Part shown: piece after piece, positions 1-9,058 of the stretch
How positions within the stretch are numbered: position 1 is the first letter of the stretch
Layout of the letters: every line of letters starts with the position of its first letter
Assembly (NCBI GenBank): GCA_943371965.1
Contig: CALRWV020000002.1
Span: 62,001-126,000 of the forward strand
From: CALRWV02 sp943371965
Lineage (GTDB): Bacteria > Bacteroidota > JABWAT01
Length of the DNA: 64,000 nucleotides
Direction of reading: 5' to 3'
The notes under the pieces: generated by a model
Told to the model about the DNA's origin: nothing
Databases searched by the model: none
The model's input: only the letters and a program-made list of their open reading frames with translations
Program-made: the position numbers and the translations under genes

Positions 1-329
1 CCGGCAACCACAGCAGGTAAAAATTGCCGAATCAGGTTTTTTGATGCTAATCCCCAAACAGGAATTCCCTTTTTTCTGGAAATTGAAAAAGAGAAATAGG
101 CTGAAAGCGCAACAGAAATCAGTAAAACCAAACTTCCAATTAAAGCCATTGTTAGTTTTGATGTATCAAGTCCTGAACTGATTCGCCATTGCATATAAAT
201 GTACCCGGCCAGAGCGGTAACTCCGGCAGTTACACCTGAAAGACCGCTTAGCGACAGGAATTTTGATGATTTTTCCATCATTTGTCTGATTTCGGTCAGA
301 TCTTGTATCGGATTTTCTTCTTGTTTCAT
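1..329 (-). CDS. Small membrane protein, 5' part only (runs off the left edge)
   Basis: An open reading frame starts with ATG at 329 and reads without a stop to the window edge, giving about 109 residues. The protein begins MKQEENPIQDLTEIRQMMEK and continues with two hydrophobic stretches (about residues 27-46 and 61-80), followed by a basic SRKKG turn. A soluble acidic head that runs into paired membrane helices (about residues 30 and 65) is what I see; I do not recognise a catalytic motif. Similar short membrane proteins of unknown role occur in Bacteroidota and Ignavibacteria, often beside a MarR or PadR-type regulator, but that neighbour would lie outside this window. It is divergent from aguB, with 181 bp between the two starts. 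Confidence 0.7.
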   Translation of the reverse strand, partial: MKQEENPIQDLTEIRQMMEKSSKFLSLSGLSGVTAGVTALAGYIYMQWRISSGLDTSKLTMALIGSLVLLISVALSAYFSFSISRKKGIPVWGLASKNLIRQFLPAVVA

Positions 330-453
330 ATTCCACCATAAAGAACTTTGTGTTACAAAGTTAATTTACAAAATCGAGAAATCAAATAAAAAATATTGGG
401 GGATCGTAATTTGCCCTAATAGTAATTTTCAAATCTATTTTCCCATCAATTTT

Positions 454-477
454 AATACGTTGGTTAAAAAACGTATT
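454..477. promoter_or_regulatory. Perfect 8-bp inverted repeat upstream of aguB
   Basis: AATACGTT and AACGTATT flank an 8-nt spacer, 33 nt before the GTG start of aguB. The position and symmetry would suit a dimeric repressor or activator site. It could equally be a small leader hairpin. No matching copy was noticed elsewhere in the window. Confidence 0.3.
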
Positions 478-510
478 TTCGCTCCCAATAAAATCAGAGG
501 ATTTAGAAAC

Positions 511-1386
511 GTGAATTCGAAAAATGTAAAAGTTGGTCTGGTACAAATGAGCTGTTCCAAGAATCCGGAAGACAATCTTAAAAAGGCATCGGAAAAAATC
601 CGTGAAGCGGCAAAACAAGGTGCTCAAATTATTTGTCTTCAGGAACTCTTTACTTCTCTTTATTTCTGCGATGTTGAAGATTATGAAAAATTCAAATTGG
701 CAGAGCCAATTCCGGGTCCTTCAACTGATGTATTGGGAAAACTTGCCGGTGAGTTGGGAGTTGTAATTATCGCTTCTTTGTTTGAAAAACGCGCTCAGGG
801 AATTTACCATAACACAACTGCCGTATTGGATGCTGATGGAAGTTATTTGGGAAAATACCGCAAAATGCATATTCCTGATGACCCTGCATATTATGAAAAA
901 TTCTATTTCACACCTGGAGATTTGGGCTACAAAATTTTTAACACAAAATTCGCAAAAATTGGTGTTCTTATCTGTTGGGATCAATGGTATCCGGAAGCTG
1001 CCCGTATTACTTCATTGATGGGCGCTGAAATTTTATTTTATCCTACTGCTATCGGCTGGGCTCTTTCTCAAGATGCCGAAACCAATGATGAACAATATAA
1101 TGCGTGGCAAACTATTCAGCAGTCACATTCCGTTGCCAATGGTGTTCACGTTGTTTCTGTAAACCGTGTTGGGCGTGAGGCAGAAATGCAATTCTGGGGC
1201 GGATCATTTGTTTCAAATCCGTTTGGAAGAATTCTTTACAAAGCTTCTCATGACAAAGAAGAAATTCATGTTCAGGAATTGGATCTGGCAAAAACGGATT
1301 CGTACCGGATTCACTGGCCTTTCATGCGTGACAGACGGATTGATTCTTACCAGCCCATAACCAAACGTTTCATAGATGAAGAGTAG
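511..1386 (+). CDS. aguB: N-carbamoylputrescine amidase (carbon-nitrogen hydrolase family)
   Basis: This 291-residue cytoplasmic nitrilase-superfamily enzyme should hydrolyse N-carbamoylputrescine to putrescine, CO2 and ammonia, the last step of putrescine synthesis from agmatine. The catalytic Glu-Lys-Cys triad is visible: E45 in CLQELF, K118 in KYRKMH and C155 in LICWDQWYPE. The reading frame is open back to 199, but the family starts where this one reads VNSKNVKVGLVQM. A GTG at 511 preceded by an AGAGG ribosome site at 495-499 is the best start; the upstream extension overlaps the divergent gene and has no family similarity. Length matches the family's usual ~290 residues. The next gene is agmatine deiminase, which makes its substrate, so the functional call is firm. 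Confidence 0.93.
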   Translation: MNSKNVKVGLVQMSCSKNPEDNLKKASEKIREAAKQGAQIICLQELFTSLYFCDVEDYEKFKLAEPIPGPSTDVLGKLAGELGVVIIASLFEKRAQGIYHNTTAVLDADGSYLGKYRKMHIPDDPAYYEKFYFTPGDLGYKIFNTKFAKIGVLICWDQWYPEAARITSLMGAEILFYPTAIGWALSQDAETNDEQYNAWQTIQQSHSVANGVHVVSVNRVGREAEMQFWGGSFVSNPFGRILYKASHDKEEIHVQELDLAKTDSYRIHWPFMRDRRIDSYQPITKRFIDEE

Positions 1387-1387
1387 A

Positions 1388-1533
1388 AACAATTAGAACG
1401 CTGATGACACAGATTTTTATGATTTATGCAGATTTATTTTAATTAATATCTGCGCAAATCTGCCTGATCAGCGTTATCTGTGTGCTATTTAGATTTTAAA
1501 TTAAACTTGGCGCCTTTGCGCCTTAGCGGTGAA
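1388..1533. repeat. Intergenic repeat-derived spacer between aguB and aguA
   Basis: The gap holds phrases such as AACGCTGATGACACAGAT, ATCTGCGCAAATCTGCC and ATCAGCGTTATCTGTGT, then GGCGCCTTTGCGCCTTAGC. Related wording (GAACGCAGATAACGATGAT, CAGCGTCATCAGCGTTCT) recurs in the gaps near 9100, 16910 and 21090. This looks like a dispersed non-coding repeat family of the genome, not a gene. The GGCGC...GCGCC core can form a short hairpin just before aguA. Confidence 0.55.
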
Positions 1534-1539
1534 GAAAAA

Positions 1540-2592
1540 ATGGATACAACAAAGAACCTAAAAGAACTTGGATACCGGTTTCCTGCTGAGTGGGAAAAAC
1601 ATTCTGCAACCTGGCTTTCGTGGCCTCATAAAGAAGCTTCGTGGCCGGGGAAAATTGAAACCATTTATCCCGTTTATTGCCAGTTCATCAAAGCCTTAAC
1701 AGAAGGTGAAATGGTTTGCATCAACGTGAATGATGAAGCCATGAAAAGTTTTGCAATCCGTGAATTGGAAAAACAAAAGGTTGACCTTTCGAAAGTGAGA
1801 TTTTTCATTCATCCAACCAATGATGCGTGGTGCCGTGATCATGGTCCTGCATTTCTGGTAAATCCAAAAGCAGATCACAAAAAAATAATTGTCGATTGGG
1901 GATACAATGCATGGGGCGGAAAATATCCGCCCTTTGATTTGGACGATGTTATTCCAACGAAAATTGCGAATCACTACAACATTCCTGTTTTCAATCCGGG
2001 AATTGTTATGGAAGGCGGTTCAGTCGAGTTCAATGGAAAAGGAACTTTACTTACAACTACAGCCTGTTTATTGAATGAAAACAGAAATCCACATCTCAAC
2101 CAAAATCAGATTGAAACCTGTTTGCGAAATTTTTACGGCGTTGAACACATTCTCTGGTTGGGTGATGGAATTATTGGTGACGATACAGACGGTCATATTG
2201 ATGATATAACAAGATTTGTAAATCAGGACACTGTAATTACGGTTGTTGAACATAACAAGTCAGATGAGAATTATGAAATCCTGAAAGAAAATCTGAAACT
2301 GCTTTCAAAAATGCGGTTGGAAAATGGAAAGCAGTTAAATGTCATTGAAATTCCGATGCCAAAACCTGTTGTTTTTGAAGATCAGGTTTTACCAGCTTCT
2401 TATGCCAATTTTTACATTGGAAATTCTGCCGTTGTGGTTCCTATTTACCGCGATCTGAAAAATGATGAGAAATCCCTTGAAACCATTCAATCCTGCTTTC
2501 CTGACCGGAAAGTGATTGGTTTGGATTCAACAGATATTATTTGGGGGTTGGGAAGTTTTCACTGCTTAAGTCAGCAAGAACCTGAGATATAA
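1540..2592 (+). CDS. aguA: Agmatine deiminase
   Basis: The 350-residue cytoplasmic enzyme of the peptidyl-arginine-deiminase fold converts agmatine to N-carbamoylputrescine and ammonia. Family motifs are present in order: WCRDHGP near the N-terminal third, MEGGSVEFNGKGTLLTT in the middle, WLGDGIIGDDTDGHIDD, and the C-terminal GLGSFHCLSQQEP that carries the nucleophile C342. The frame is open upstream to 1480, but the ATG at 1540 gives the normal family start (FPAEWEKHSATWLSWP follows within 20 residues). Only a weak GAAGAAAAA purine stretch precedes it. It lies 153 bp after aguB on the same strand, and together the two give the two-step agmatine to putrescine route. An arginine decarboxylase is not in the window. 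Confidence 0.95.
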   Translation: MDTTKNLKELGYRFPAEWEKHSATWLSWPHKEASWPGKIETIYPVYCQFIKALTEGEMVCINVNDEAMKSFAIRELEKQKVDLSKVRFFIHPTNDAWCRDHGPAFLVNPKADHKKIIVDWGYNAWGGKYPPFDLDDVIPTKIANHYNIPVFNPGIVMEGGSVEFNGKGTLLTTTACLLNENRNPHLNQNQIETCLRNFYGVEHILWLGDGIIGDDTDGHIDDITRFVNQDTVITVVEHNKSDENYEILKENLKLLSKMRLENGKQLNVIEIPMPKPVVFEDQVLPASYANFYIGNSAVVVPIYRDLKNDEKSLETIQSCFPDRKVIGLDSTDIIWGLGSFHCLSQQEPEI

Positions 2593-2596
2593 AAAC

Positions 2597-2625
2597 AGAA
2601 AAGTCCGGATTTACCGGACTTTTCT
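2597..2625. terminator. Bidirectional terminator after aguA
   Basis: A 12-bp perfect stem (AGAAAAGTCCGG / CCGGACTTTTCT) encloses a 5-nt loop (ATTTA). It sits between the convergent ends of aguA and the minus-strand gene at 2652-2897. T-rich or A-rich flanks on both sides make it suitable for both directions. Confidence 0.85.
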
Positions 2626-2651
2626 AAACAATATTTTAAAACAAAATCAGA

Positions 2652-2897
2652 TTAGCTCTTTTTTGCTTTTTTAGCAGCTTTAGCAGCTTTCATTTCAGCC
2701 TTTTTAGCTTTCTTTTCTGCTTTCATTTCATCTTTAGCTTCTTTTTTATCAGATTTAGCTTCAGCTTTTGCTTCTTTCTTTTCAGCTTTCATTTCTTTTT
2801 TTTCTTCTTTTTTAGGAGCAGTTTGAGGAGCTGTTTGAGCAAAAGCGAAAGCTGCAACCATGAATAAGCTCATAAGTGTTAAAGTTAATTTTTTCAT
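2652..2897 (-). CDS. Secreted Lys/Ala/Glu-rich low-complexity small protein
   Basis: An 81-residue protein starts at the ATG at 2897, preceded by AAAGGATA, although the frame is open further upstream. Residues 1-20 form a classic signal peptide (MKKLTLTLMSLFMVAAFAFA) with cleavage likely before QTAPQTAP. The mature part is almost entirely K, A, E and M in a loose repeat (KKEAKAE, MKAEKKAKKAEM) and ends in KKAKKS. It should be highly basic at the tail and helical or disordered in the periplasm. I do not recognise a family; proteins of this composition occur as short secreted hypothetical proteins in Bacteroidota and Ignavibacteria. It is monocistronic, between two hairpins and a divergent-free gap. 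Confidence 0.75.
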   Translation of the reverse strand: MKKLTLTLMSLFMVAAFAFAQTAPQTAPKKEEKKEMKAEKKEAKAEAKSDKKEAKDEMKAEKKAKKAEMKAAKAAKKAKKS

Positions 2898-3093
2898 TTT
2901 GGTATCCTTTATATTTTGATTGATTGAGGAATCTTTTCCGATTCGTATTTTATCTCTTAGAAAATCCTGTGCCAATTTTCAAACCTCAATTAATCATCAA
3001 TAGAATGCGGTATTTAAGATTTCCATGAATTTAAAAGACAATTTTGTCGATCTGCAAAAACCTTAACCGACAAAAGTTGACTGTATTTCACTT

Positions 3094-5121
3094 TTACCAA
3101 GCATCAGTTCTGAAAGAGGAAGCTGGAAATCCTTCAAGATTAAACAAAGTCCCTTCTTCAATATTGTTCCAACAGTATCTCACAGCAACCGGATCCTTAA
3201 TTTCAGGATTGCTGACAAACAACTTTCCGTCTTTTAGTTGAACCTGAGCTTTTTTGAAAACTTTATCTTTTCCTGCAACTTGAAAATTATTTTGACCATT
3301 CCGCTCTTTAATAATCAATCCCTTTCCTGAATTATCAAACGAAAGAAGGATTTTATCTTTCTCAACTCTCATTGAATTGTAAACAGGGCCGGAAAATGGG
3401 ACTTTTTTTCCATAGTCTTTAGCAAGTGCCCAAAATGCAAGTCTTTCACCAACATCTTTTTTATTTGCAGGATGAATATCTACAGGATTTCCAATATCAA
3501 GAGTAACAACCATTCCCGTATTTTTTACTGACATGGTTTTAAACTGAGCTTCCCTCAACTTTTGAGATTCAACCACTTCACCATATTCATAAGGGGCAAT
3601 CTGAACAAAATAAAAAGGGAAGTTGTCGCTTTTCCAATCACTTCTCCAGTTGTTAATCATCAGAGAAAGAAGTGACTGATAGTTGTCAGGATGACCCGTG
3701 TTTGATTCACCCTGATACCATAATGCCCCTCTAATTGAATAATTCTTAATCGGTGCAATCATACCATTATATAGCATTGTTGGTGTGTTGGGTGATAAAT
3801 CAACAAATACTGATGGACGTGTAAAATATTTTTCATCTTTCGCTCCAAAGACAAGAAATTTACCGTTTAAAAATTCAGCTACTGCCAAATAATTCCAATT
3901 TCCTGCAATAGATATTTTTTCCGATTTGTCAGAAAGGGATACATTCATTTTACTTTTCAGTCCATAAACTCCTCCTCCACCTTGATTGTCAATAACCCTA
4001 ACAGCAATAGTCAGAACTGAATCTGTTACCGTTTCTTTTTGAATTGGATAAATACGGTCTTGTTGCCACAGTCCTTCTTTTTCATTTGTTCCAACTTTTT
4101 TCCCGTTAACAAAGGTGACATCCATATCATCAATTGGTCCAAGTTCCAGAATCAAACCTTTTCCTATCCACGAAGCAGGGATTTTGACTTTTTTTCTAAA
4201 CCAGATTACACCGTCAAAACTTTTAACTTCTGTATTTTCCCAGCCAACAGGAAGTGTCATGGATTTCCATTTGCTGTCATTGTAATTTGTTTGGGAACAT
4301 TCTTCATCCTGAAAACTCAGACCTTCCCATTTATTTTCAGAATTGTTTAATTCAAGAGTGGGGAATTTATTCAACCACGCTTCTCTTTCCTTTACTGCAG
4401 CACTGCTTCCGGAAATATTGTCAAGCACCGGTTTGTATTCTGTCAATTCAGATAAATAATGCGATGAAATCCATGCTTCAATTGGAGTTCCTCCCCAGCT
4501 GGAGTTTATCAGCCCGATAGGTACGTTCAATTCATTTGATAATTTTTTCCCAAAGAAATATGCAGTTGCACTGAATTCGGCAGCAGTTTCCGGTGTGGAT
4601 TCAGTCCATTTTCCAACACAATTGAATTTGGGAGAATCGGAAACCGAACGGGTCACAGTAAAAAATCTGATCTTTGAATTTTTTGCATTGGCAATTGCTT
4701 CGGCAGAATGTTCAATCGGATTGTTAGGCATCCAACCTTTCAAAGGCATTTCCATATTTGATTGTCCGGAACACAACCATACTTCACCGATCAAAACATT
4801 TTTGTAAGTAATTTCTGTATCTCCGATTTTAATATGAACTTCATACGGCCCTCCTGCTGAAGGGGTTTTCAAACTGAGTTGAAACAAACTGTCAGCTTTT
4901 ACTTTTCCGCTTACAGTTTTTCCCCAACTTCCTTTGATCTCAACTTTGGAATCGGGAACTGCTTTTCCCCAAAACGGTGCGAACGTTTTCTGCTGAAGTA
5001 CCATGTTGTCGGAAAAAATTGCCGGAATTTCAATTATGGAATTTTGTGCAAAAAGTATAGAACAAAAAAACATATTGAACAGGATTGAATATAGTATTCG
5101 GGTTTTCATTTTGTTTTCCAT
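3094..5121 (-). CDS. Sialate O-acetylesterase family protein (SGNH/SASA)
   Basis: This 675-residue secreted esterase probably removes O-acetyl groups from sialic acid or another acetylated sugar. A signal peptide ends near AQ at residue 26. The SGNH block I motif GQSNMEMP holds the nucleophile S121, and the Asp-His block is in DIHPANKKDVGERLA near the C-terminus. Between them, from about residue 260 to 390, lies an inserted galactose-binding-like sandwich (WFRKKVKIP, VNGKKVG), normal for the large bacterial SIAE type. Start could be ATG 5121 or, slightly more typical for a signal peptide, ATG 5109 (MKTRILYS); I keep the longer one. No glycosidase or transporter lies beside it, so the natural substrate cannot be read from context. 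Confidence 0.85.
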   Translation of the reverse strand: MENKMKTRILYSILFNMFFCSILFAQNSIIEIPAIFSDNMVLQQKTFAPFWGKAVPDSKVEIKGSWGKTVSGKVKADSLFQLSLKTPSAGGPYEVHIKIGDTEITYKNVLIGEVWLCSGQSNMEMPLKGWMPNNPIEHSAEAIANAKNSKIRFFTVTRSVSDSPKFNCVGKWTESTPETAAEFSATAYFFGKKLSNELNVPIGLINSSWGGTPIEAWISSHYLSELTEYKPVLDNISGSSAAVKEREAWLNKFPTLELNNSENKWEGLSFQDEECSQTNYNDSKWKSMTLPVGWENTEVKSFDGVIWFRKKVKIPASWIGKGLILELGPIDDMDVTFVNGKKVGTNEKEGLWQQDRIYPIQKETVTDSVLTIAVRVIDNQGGGGVYGLKSKMNVSLSDKSEKISIAGNWNYLAVAEFLNGKFLVFGAKDEKYFTRPSVFVDLSPNTPTMLYNGMIAPIKNYSIRGALWYQGESNTGHPDNYQSLLSLMINNWRSDWKSDNFPFYFVQIAPYEYGEVVESQKLREAQFKTMSVKNTGMVVTLDIGNPVDIHPANKKDVGERLAFWALAKDYGKKVPFSGPVYNSMRVEKDKILLSFDNSGKGLIIKERNGQNNFQVAGKDKVFKKAQVQLKDGKLFVSNPEIKDPVAVRYCWNNIEEGTLFNLEGFPASSFRTDAW

Positions 5122-5270
5122 TTTTTGATTGCTGCTAAAAAGTGAACAATAAATAAGCCAACAATCTAAGACAATAATTCATTAGAAACTGATCAGAATT
5201 AGGGTGTTTGCAATTTATGGCGATTTATTAATATTATCACTTAGAGAATGCATTATCAATTTAATAAATT

Positions 5271-5310
5271 GAATTCATAGCCTACGGTTTAAACCGTGGG
5301 CTATGAATTC
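5271..5310. terminator. Long palindrome overlapping the stop codon of the last propeller phosphatase gene
   Basis: Twenty-base arms (GAATTCATAGCC-ACGGTTT and its complement) meet at an AAACCGT centre with a single mismatch, which is G-U in RNA. It overlaps the TGA stop of the gene that ends at 5309. Its position at the end of the 22-kb minus-strand block suits a terminator, although there is no T tract; the core CCCACGGTTTAAACCGTGGG type is also known as a dispersed palindromic repeat in related genomes. Confidence 0.55.
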
Positions 5311-8300
5311 AGTTCATCATCTTCAAAACTACAAAAGTAATATCATCATCTGCTTCTTTTCCCTGAAGCCAATCAACTGTACTTTTTTCAAATTCAGAAA
5401 TAATTTCCTTTGGGGCAGAATTTCCATTTACTTTCAGCAAGTCAGTCACTCTTGAATAATTGAAGATTTCTCCGGTGTTGCTGATGAGTTCCGGAAAACC
5501 GTCTGTCATTAAAAGAAGTACATCGTTTGTTTCAAGTTTCAAGGTTTCAATTTTATATGGAAATCCGGAAAATGTACCGAGAGGTGCTCCAACAATAATA
5601 TGCTCTTCAACAGTCTGTGTTGATGATCTGAAAATAAACAGAGGAGGCATTCCCGCAGAACCAATTTGAAATTCGTTTTGACGGATTTTCACAAACGTCA
5701 TGCACATGGAAAGCTGATAAAAATCAAGTGCCATAATACATCTTGAAAACTCCTTCAATGAAAACAAGATATCTTTATTTCCACCATGTGTACTGAATAA
5801 GCTTTTTGCGGCGGTAACTAATGTTCCAGCTCTCAAACCGTGACCGGTTGCATCACCGATTGCAATGGTTAGAGTCTCGTCGCTGTTGACGTTAAAATCA
5901 TAGTAATCACCGCCAACTTCTGTTGATGTTTTCATGTAAACGGCTATGTCATATCTTTCAAGCTGGGGAATTGTTTTTGGCAGCATTGAAAGTTGAAGCT
6001 GTCTTGCTTCTTCGAGTTCCATACTTTTTCTTTTGTTTTCTGCTTCCAGTAATTTAGCTTTTCCTTTTGCAATAATTCTTTTTTTCTGAATTATTCCGAT
6101 AGAATAAATGGATCCGAAAATAAATAACCCATAAAAACCATAAGCCCACCAGGTTGCCCACCACGGTGGCAGAATTGTGAAAGAAAATGATTTATTTCCG
6201 TCACTCCAATATCCGTCACTGTTGGAGCCCTTAATTTTAAATGTGTAATCACCGGGTGCGAGATTGGTATAACCAGCAAAATTCCTGTTGTCAGAAACCC
6301 AGTCTTCATCATGTCCAACAAGCTGGTGGCTGAACTTGTTTTTTTCTGTTCTGGTGTAATGCAAGGCAGCAAAATCAATGTTGATATCACACTGATCATG
6401 TGACAAAATTATTTTCTCACCTGCAAAAAGCTGACGGATCAAATCAGGTAATTTGTCTTCAGTTTTTGAAATGTTAATTCCTGTAAAAGCCATAACCGGA
6501 GGATTTGTATTTACCTGGCCGGGATAAAAGGCATTTAGTCCATTGTCGCCGCCAAAATAAAGTTTCCCGCTTGATGACCGTGCTGCAACCAAAGATGTAA
6601 AACCTCCACGCTGCAAACCATCAGTCCGGTCATAATTGACAACATTTAATGAACCCTTTTTATCAAATGAAAGACGTGAAATTCCGGTTGCACTTGACAC
6701 CCAGATATTTCCAAGTTCATCTTCAAGAATGGAACTGAAATAATTGGAAGACAATCCATTTTCGGTTGAATATTTTTTAAATGATTCCGTTGAGGGTTCA
6801 AATTTATTCAGTCCGTCATTGGTCGCAATCCAAACCCCATTTTTGGAATCAATGTAAATATCATTTACTCTGTTGTTTGAAAGTGAATTTATATCAGCAG
6901 TATTTGCCCTGTAAATTTTGGACGCCATTGTTTCTATATTTAAAATCTGAAGTCCTTCCAAATTACTTCCGATATACATATTGCCCGAGTTATCTTTCCG
7001 CAGCACGTTGATGACAGAAACAGATAGAACTGTTTTTTCAACTGTATTCTTTTTACTTTGTTCAATTTGGTTTATTTCTGCAAGTGCAATAGGAAATAAA
7101 CTGACACCCCACCATTCCTTTTGGACAGGTTCATCAGAATTCCACTTTCCATAAGAATGCGATTCATCTGATTTGTAACGCAAAAAATAAGTACCGGCCA
7201 TAAGTTTTGCAGTGAGAACTGATATCCTGTTTTTATTTGCTCCAGAAAGATAAAAATTGTAATCCTCAGACGGATTGAGGGTTTGAATTATTTTATGATC
7301 CTTATCTTCAAGCCACCCATAGTCATATAAATGAACTGCCGATTTGGTAAACATGGAATCATTCTTACTTATATCACCTTCACCAACGCTAACCAAACTG
7401 AAATACCCATCCTGCTTTATTTCAACAGTCACCGTTGTATCAACATTATCTCCCATTCTCAAAAGTGAGAAAGATGGTGTTTTTATTTTCTTGCCAACAA
7501 GCTGCAAAACATCTTCTGAAAGTGATGCATTGTTTTTGAAAAAATATGTTTTTGAAATACCGGATTCTTTATTAATGATATCCAATCCCTTATCACCGCC
7601 AACCCAAAGATTTCCTTTGTCATCATTCTCGAGCGTTCTTATAAAATCATTTCTGATTATGTTTTCCTTTTTGCTTTGGATGGTGTAAGAAATGAATGTT
7701 TTGGATTTCAGATCGTAAAGCCTCAATCCATCACCCCAGGTACCAACCCATAATTTTCCATCGCTTCTTTCAAGAATTGATCGTGCCGAACCTGTTTTAT
7801 AAAAATCATTAACTGGTTTAATTGGGAATTGTTCGAAGGTATTTGTCTTTTCATTGAGAATGGAGATTCCTCCACCAGCAGTTCCTACATATATTAAATC
7901 AGGATTTACTGTTGAAGCCCGAATGCCGAATGTTTTGGAAACTGAAATTGATTTGGGGTTTTTCAGGTTGTGCTGATAAAGTTGAAAAGGTTCTCTTGTA
8001 GGGTCAGTAATCATAATTCCTTTTCTATTGGTACCTAACCAGATCAGTCCTGCTTGATCATGGTATAAAGCAGTCCCGCGGTCACCCACAAAATTATTTG
8101 TATTTTCCATTTCAAATCTGCTGTATGATTTTATTTCTCTGGAGATTCTGCTGAAAACCAAAACACCGTCGGTACCGGTTGAGGTAATCCAAACGTTTCC
8201 TTTTTTATCAGGTACCATTCCAATCAATGGTGAAACCAAACCAGGGTTTTTGAATTTATACAATTGCTTCAAATTATATTGGGGCAGACTCAAGTCATAA

Positions 8301-9058
8301 AGACCGTTATTTGTCATAATCAGAAGTGAATCCGGTTTTAAGGACAACACCGATAATGTTGCTTCCTCTCCAATTAAATCAGAATCGGGATTCTTAAGAG
8401 AGGTTTTTCTGAAAACTGAATCTGAAACCTCTTTCCTGTAAAAGCCCGGTCTGTTGTAAAGGGTCATATAAATATTATCCGATGTATCTTTGAAAAGCAG
8501 TGGCAAAAGAAGACCTGTATGAACGAAATATTCAGATGGTTCGATTTTCATATCCACAAAACTATCAGTCTTCCCATCATACTTTAAAACACCTCCATAA
8601 GCATAACTTATAAAAACCTCACCATTGTTTGTTGGGATTATAGTGGTTGCTCTTGGTGTATTTGCCAGCAAATTTGGATTTATCATAAACCGCTGAAAAT
8701 TATAACTTTTAAATTTCCGGGTTATCCGGTCCATTTTCGAAACAGTTCCACCGGTTGATATCCACAAATTTTTGTGTTTGTCTTCGTTGATAAAATAAAC
8801 AAGATTGTTGTTCAAACTGGTACTGTCGCCTGGAATATTGCGGAAAACGGTAATTGTTTTTCCGTCATACATATTCAATCCATCACTGGTACCAAACCAC
8901 ATCAACCCATCAGAATCCTGAAAAATACAAGTGACCGACGGACTTGATAACCCATCTTCAACACCAATGGTTTTTACAGACTGATTCTGGGCGAAGATCT
9001 GTATTGAAATAAAAAACAGAAATGTGAAGACAATGCATTTTTTTGATTTCGTTTTCAT
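5309..9058 (-). CDS. Propeller sensor with cytoplasmic SpoIIE/PP2C phosphatase (sensor 1 of 5)
   Basis: The 1249-residue inner-membrane protein couples a periplasmic sensor to a serine phosphatase. In order: signal peptide (1-23), repeated two-component-regulator-propeller blades (about 25-510 and 665-870; GLMWFGTSDGLNMYDG, NLWVGGDKGLDII), a domain inserted in the propeller (about 515-655; GEGD, YGWLED, SHSYGKWN, WWGVSLF), a Y_Y_Y domain (about 890-965), a membrane helix (about 968-992), a coiled coil, and PP2C (about 1020-1249). Phosphatase metal residues sit in EVGGDYYD, GDATGHGLRAG, LLMTDGFPEL and ADDDITFVV. No histidine-kinase H-box is present. Its phosphatase part is the most diverged of the five. 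It is the last gene of the block, 307 bp after sensor 2, so it may have its own promoter. Likely target: the phospho-STAS protein at 26611-26955 (inference). Confidence 0.88.
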   Translation of the reverse strand: MKTKSKKCIVFTFLFFISIQIFAQNQSVKTIGVEDGLSSPSVTCIFQDSDGLMWFGTSDGLNMYDGKTITVFRNIPGDSTSLNNNLVYFINEDKHKNLWISTGGTVSKMDRITRKFKSYNFQRFMINPNLLANTPRATTIIPTNNGEVFISYAYGGVLKYDGKTDSFVDMKIEPSEYFVHTGLLLPLLFKDTSDNIYMTLYNRPGFYRKEVSDSVFRKTSLKNPDSDLIGEEATLSVLSLKPDSLLIMTNNGLYDLSLPQYNLKQLYKFKNPGLVSPLIGMVPDKKGNVWITSTGTDGVLVFSRISREIKSYSRFEMENTNNFVGDRGTALYHDQAGLIWLGTNRKGIMITDPTREPFQLYQHNLKNPKSISVSKTFGIRASTVNPDLIYVGTAGGGISILNEKTNTFEQFPIKPVNDFYKTGSARSILERSDGKLWVGTWGDGLRLYDLKSKTFISYTIQSKKENIIRNDFIRTLENDDKGNLWVGGDKGLDIINKESGISKTYFFKNNASLSEDVLQLVGKKIKTPSFSLLRMGDNVDTTVTVEIKQDGYFSLVSVGEGDISKNDSMFTKSAVHLYDYGWLEDKDHKIIQTLNPSEDYNFYLSGANKNRISVLTAKLMAGTYFLRYKSDESHSYGKWNSDEPVQKEWWGVSLFPIALAEINQIEQSKKNTVEKTVLSVSVINVLRKDNSGNMYIGSNLEGLQILNIETMASKIYRANTADINSLSNNRVNDIYIDSKNGVWIATNDGLNKFEPSTESFKKYSTENGLSSNYFSSILEDELGNIWVSSATGISRLSFDKKGSLNVVNYDRTDGLQRGGFTSLVAARSSSGKLYFGGDNGLNAFYPGQVNTNPPVMAFTGINISKTEDKLPDLIRQLFAGEKIILSHDQCDINIDFAALHYTRTEKNKFSHQLVGHDEDWVSDNRNFAGYTNLAPGDYTFKIKGSNSDGYWSDGNKSFSFTILPPWWATWWAYGFYGLFIFGSIYSIGIIQKKRIIAKGKAKLLEAENKRKSMELEEARQLQLSMLPKTIPQLERYDIAVYMKTSTEVGGDYYDFNVNSDETLTIAIGDATGHGLRAGTLVTAAKSLFSTHGGNKDILFSLKEFSRCIMALDFYQLSMCMTFVKIRQNEFQIGSAGMPPLFIFRSSTQTVEEHIIVGAPLGTFSGFPYKIETLKLETNDVLLLMTDGFPELISNTGEIFNYSRVTDLLKVNGNSAPKEIISEFEKSTVDWLQGKEADDDITFVVLKMMN

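Noticed and set aside
199..510. Upstream extension of the aguB reading frame
   Set aside because: It overlaps the divergent membrane protein gene, the residues have no nitrilase similarity, and a GTG with a ribosome site at 511 gives the normal family start.
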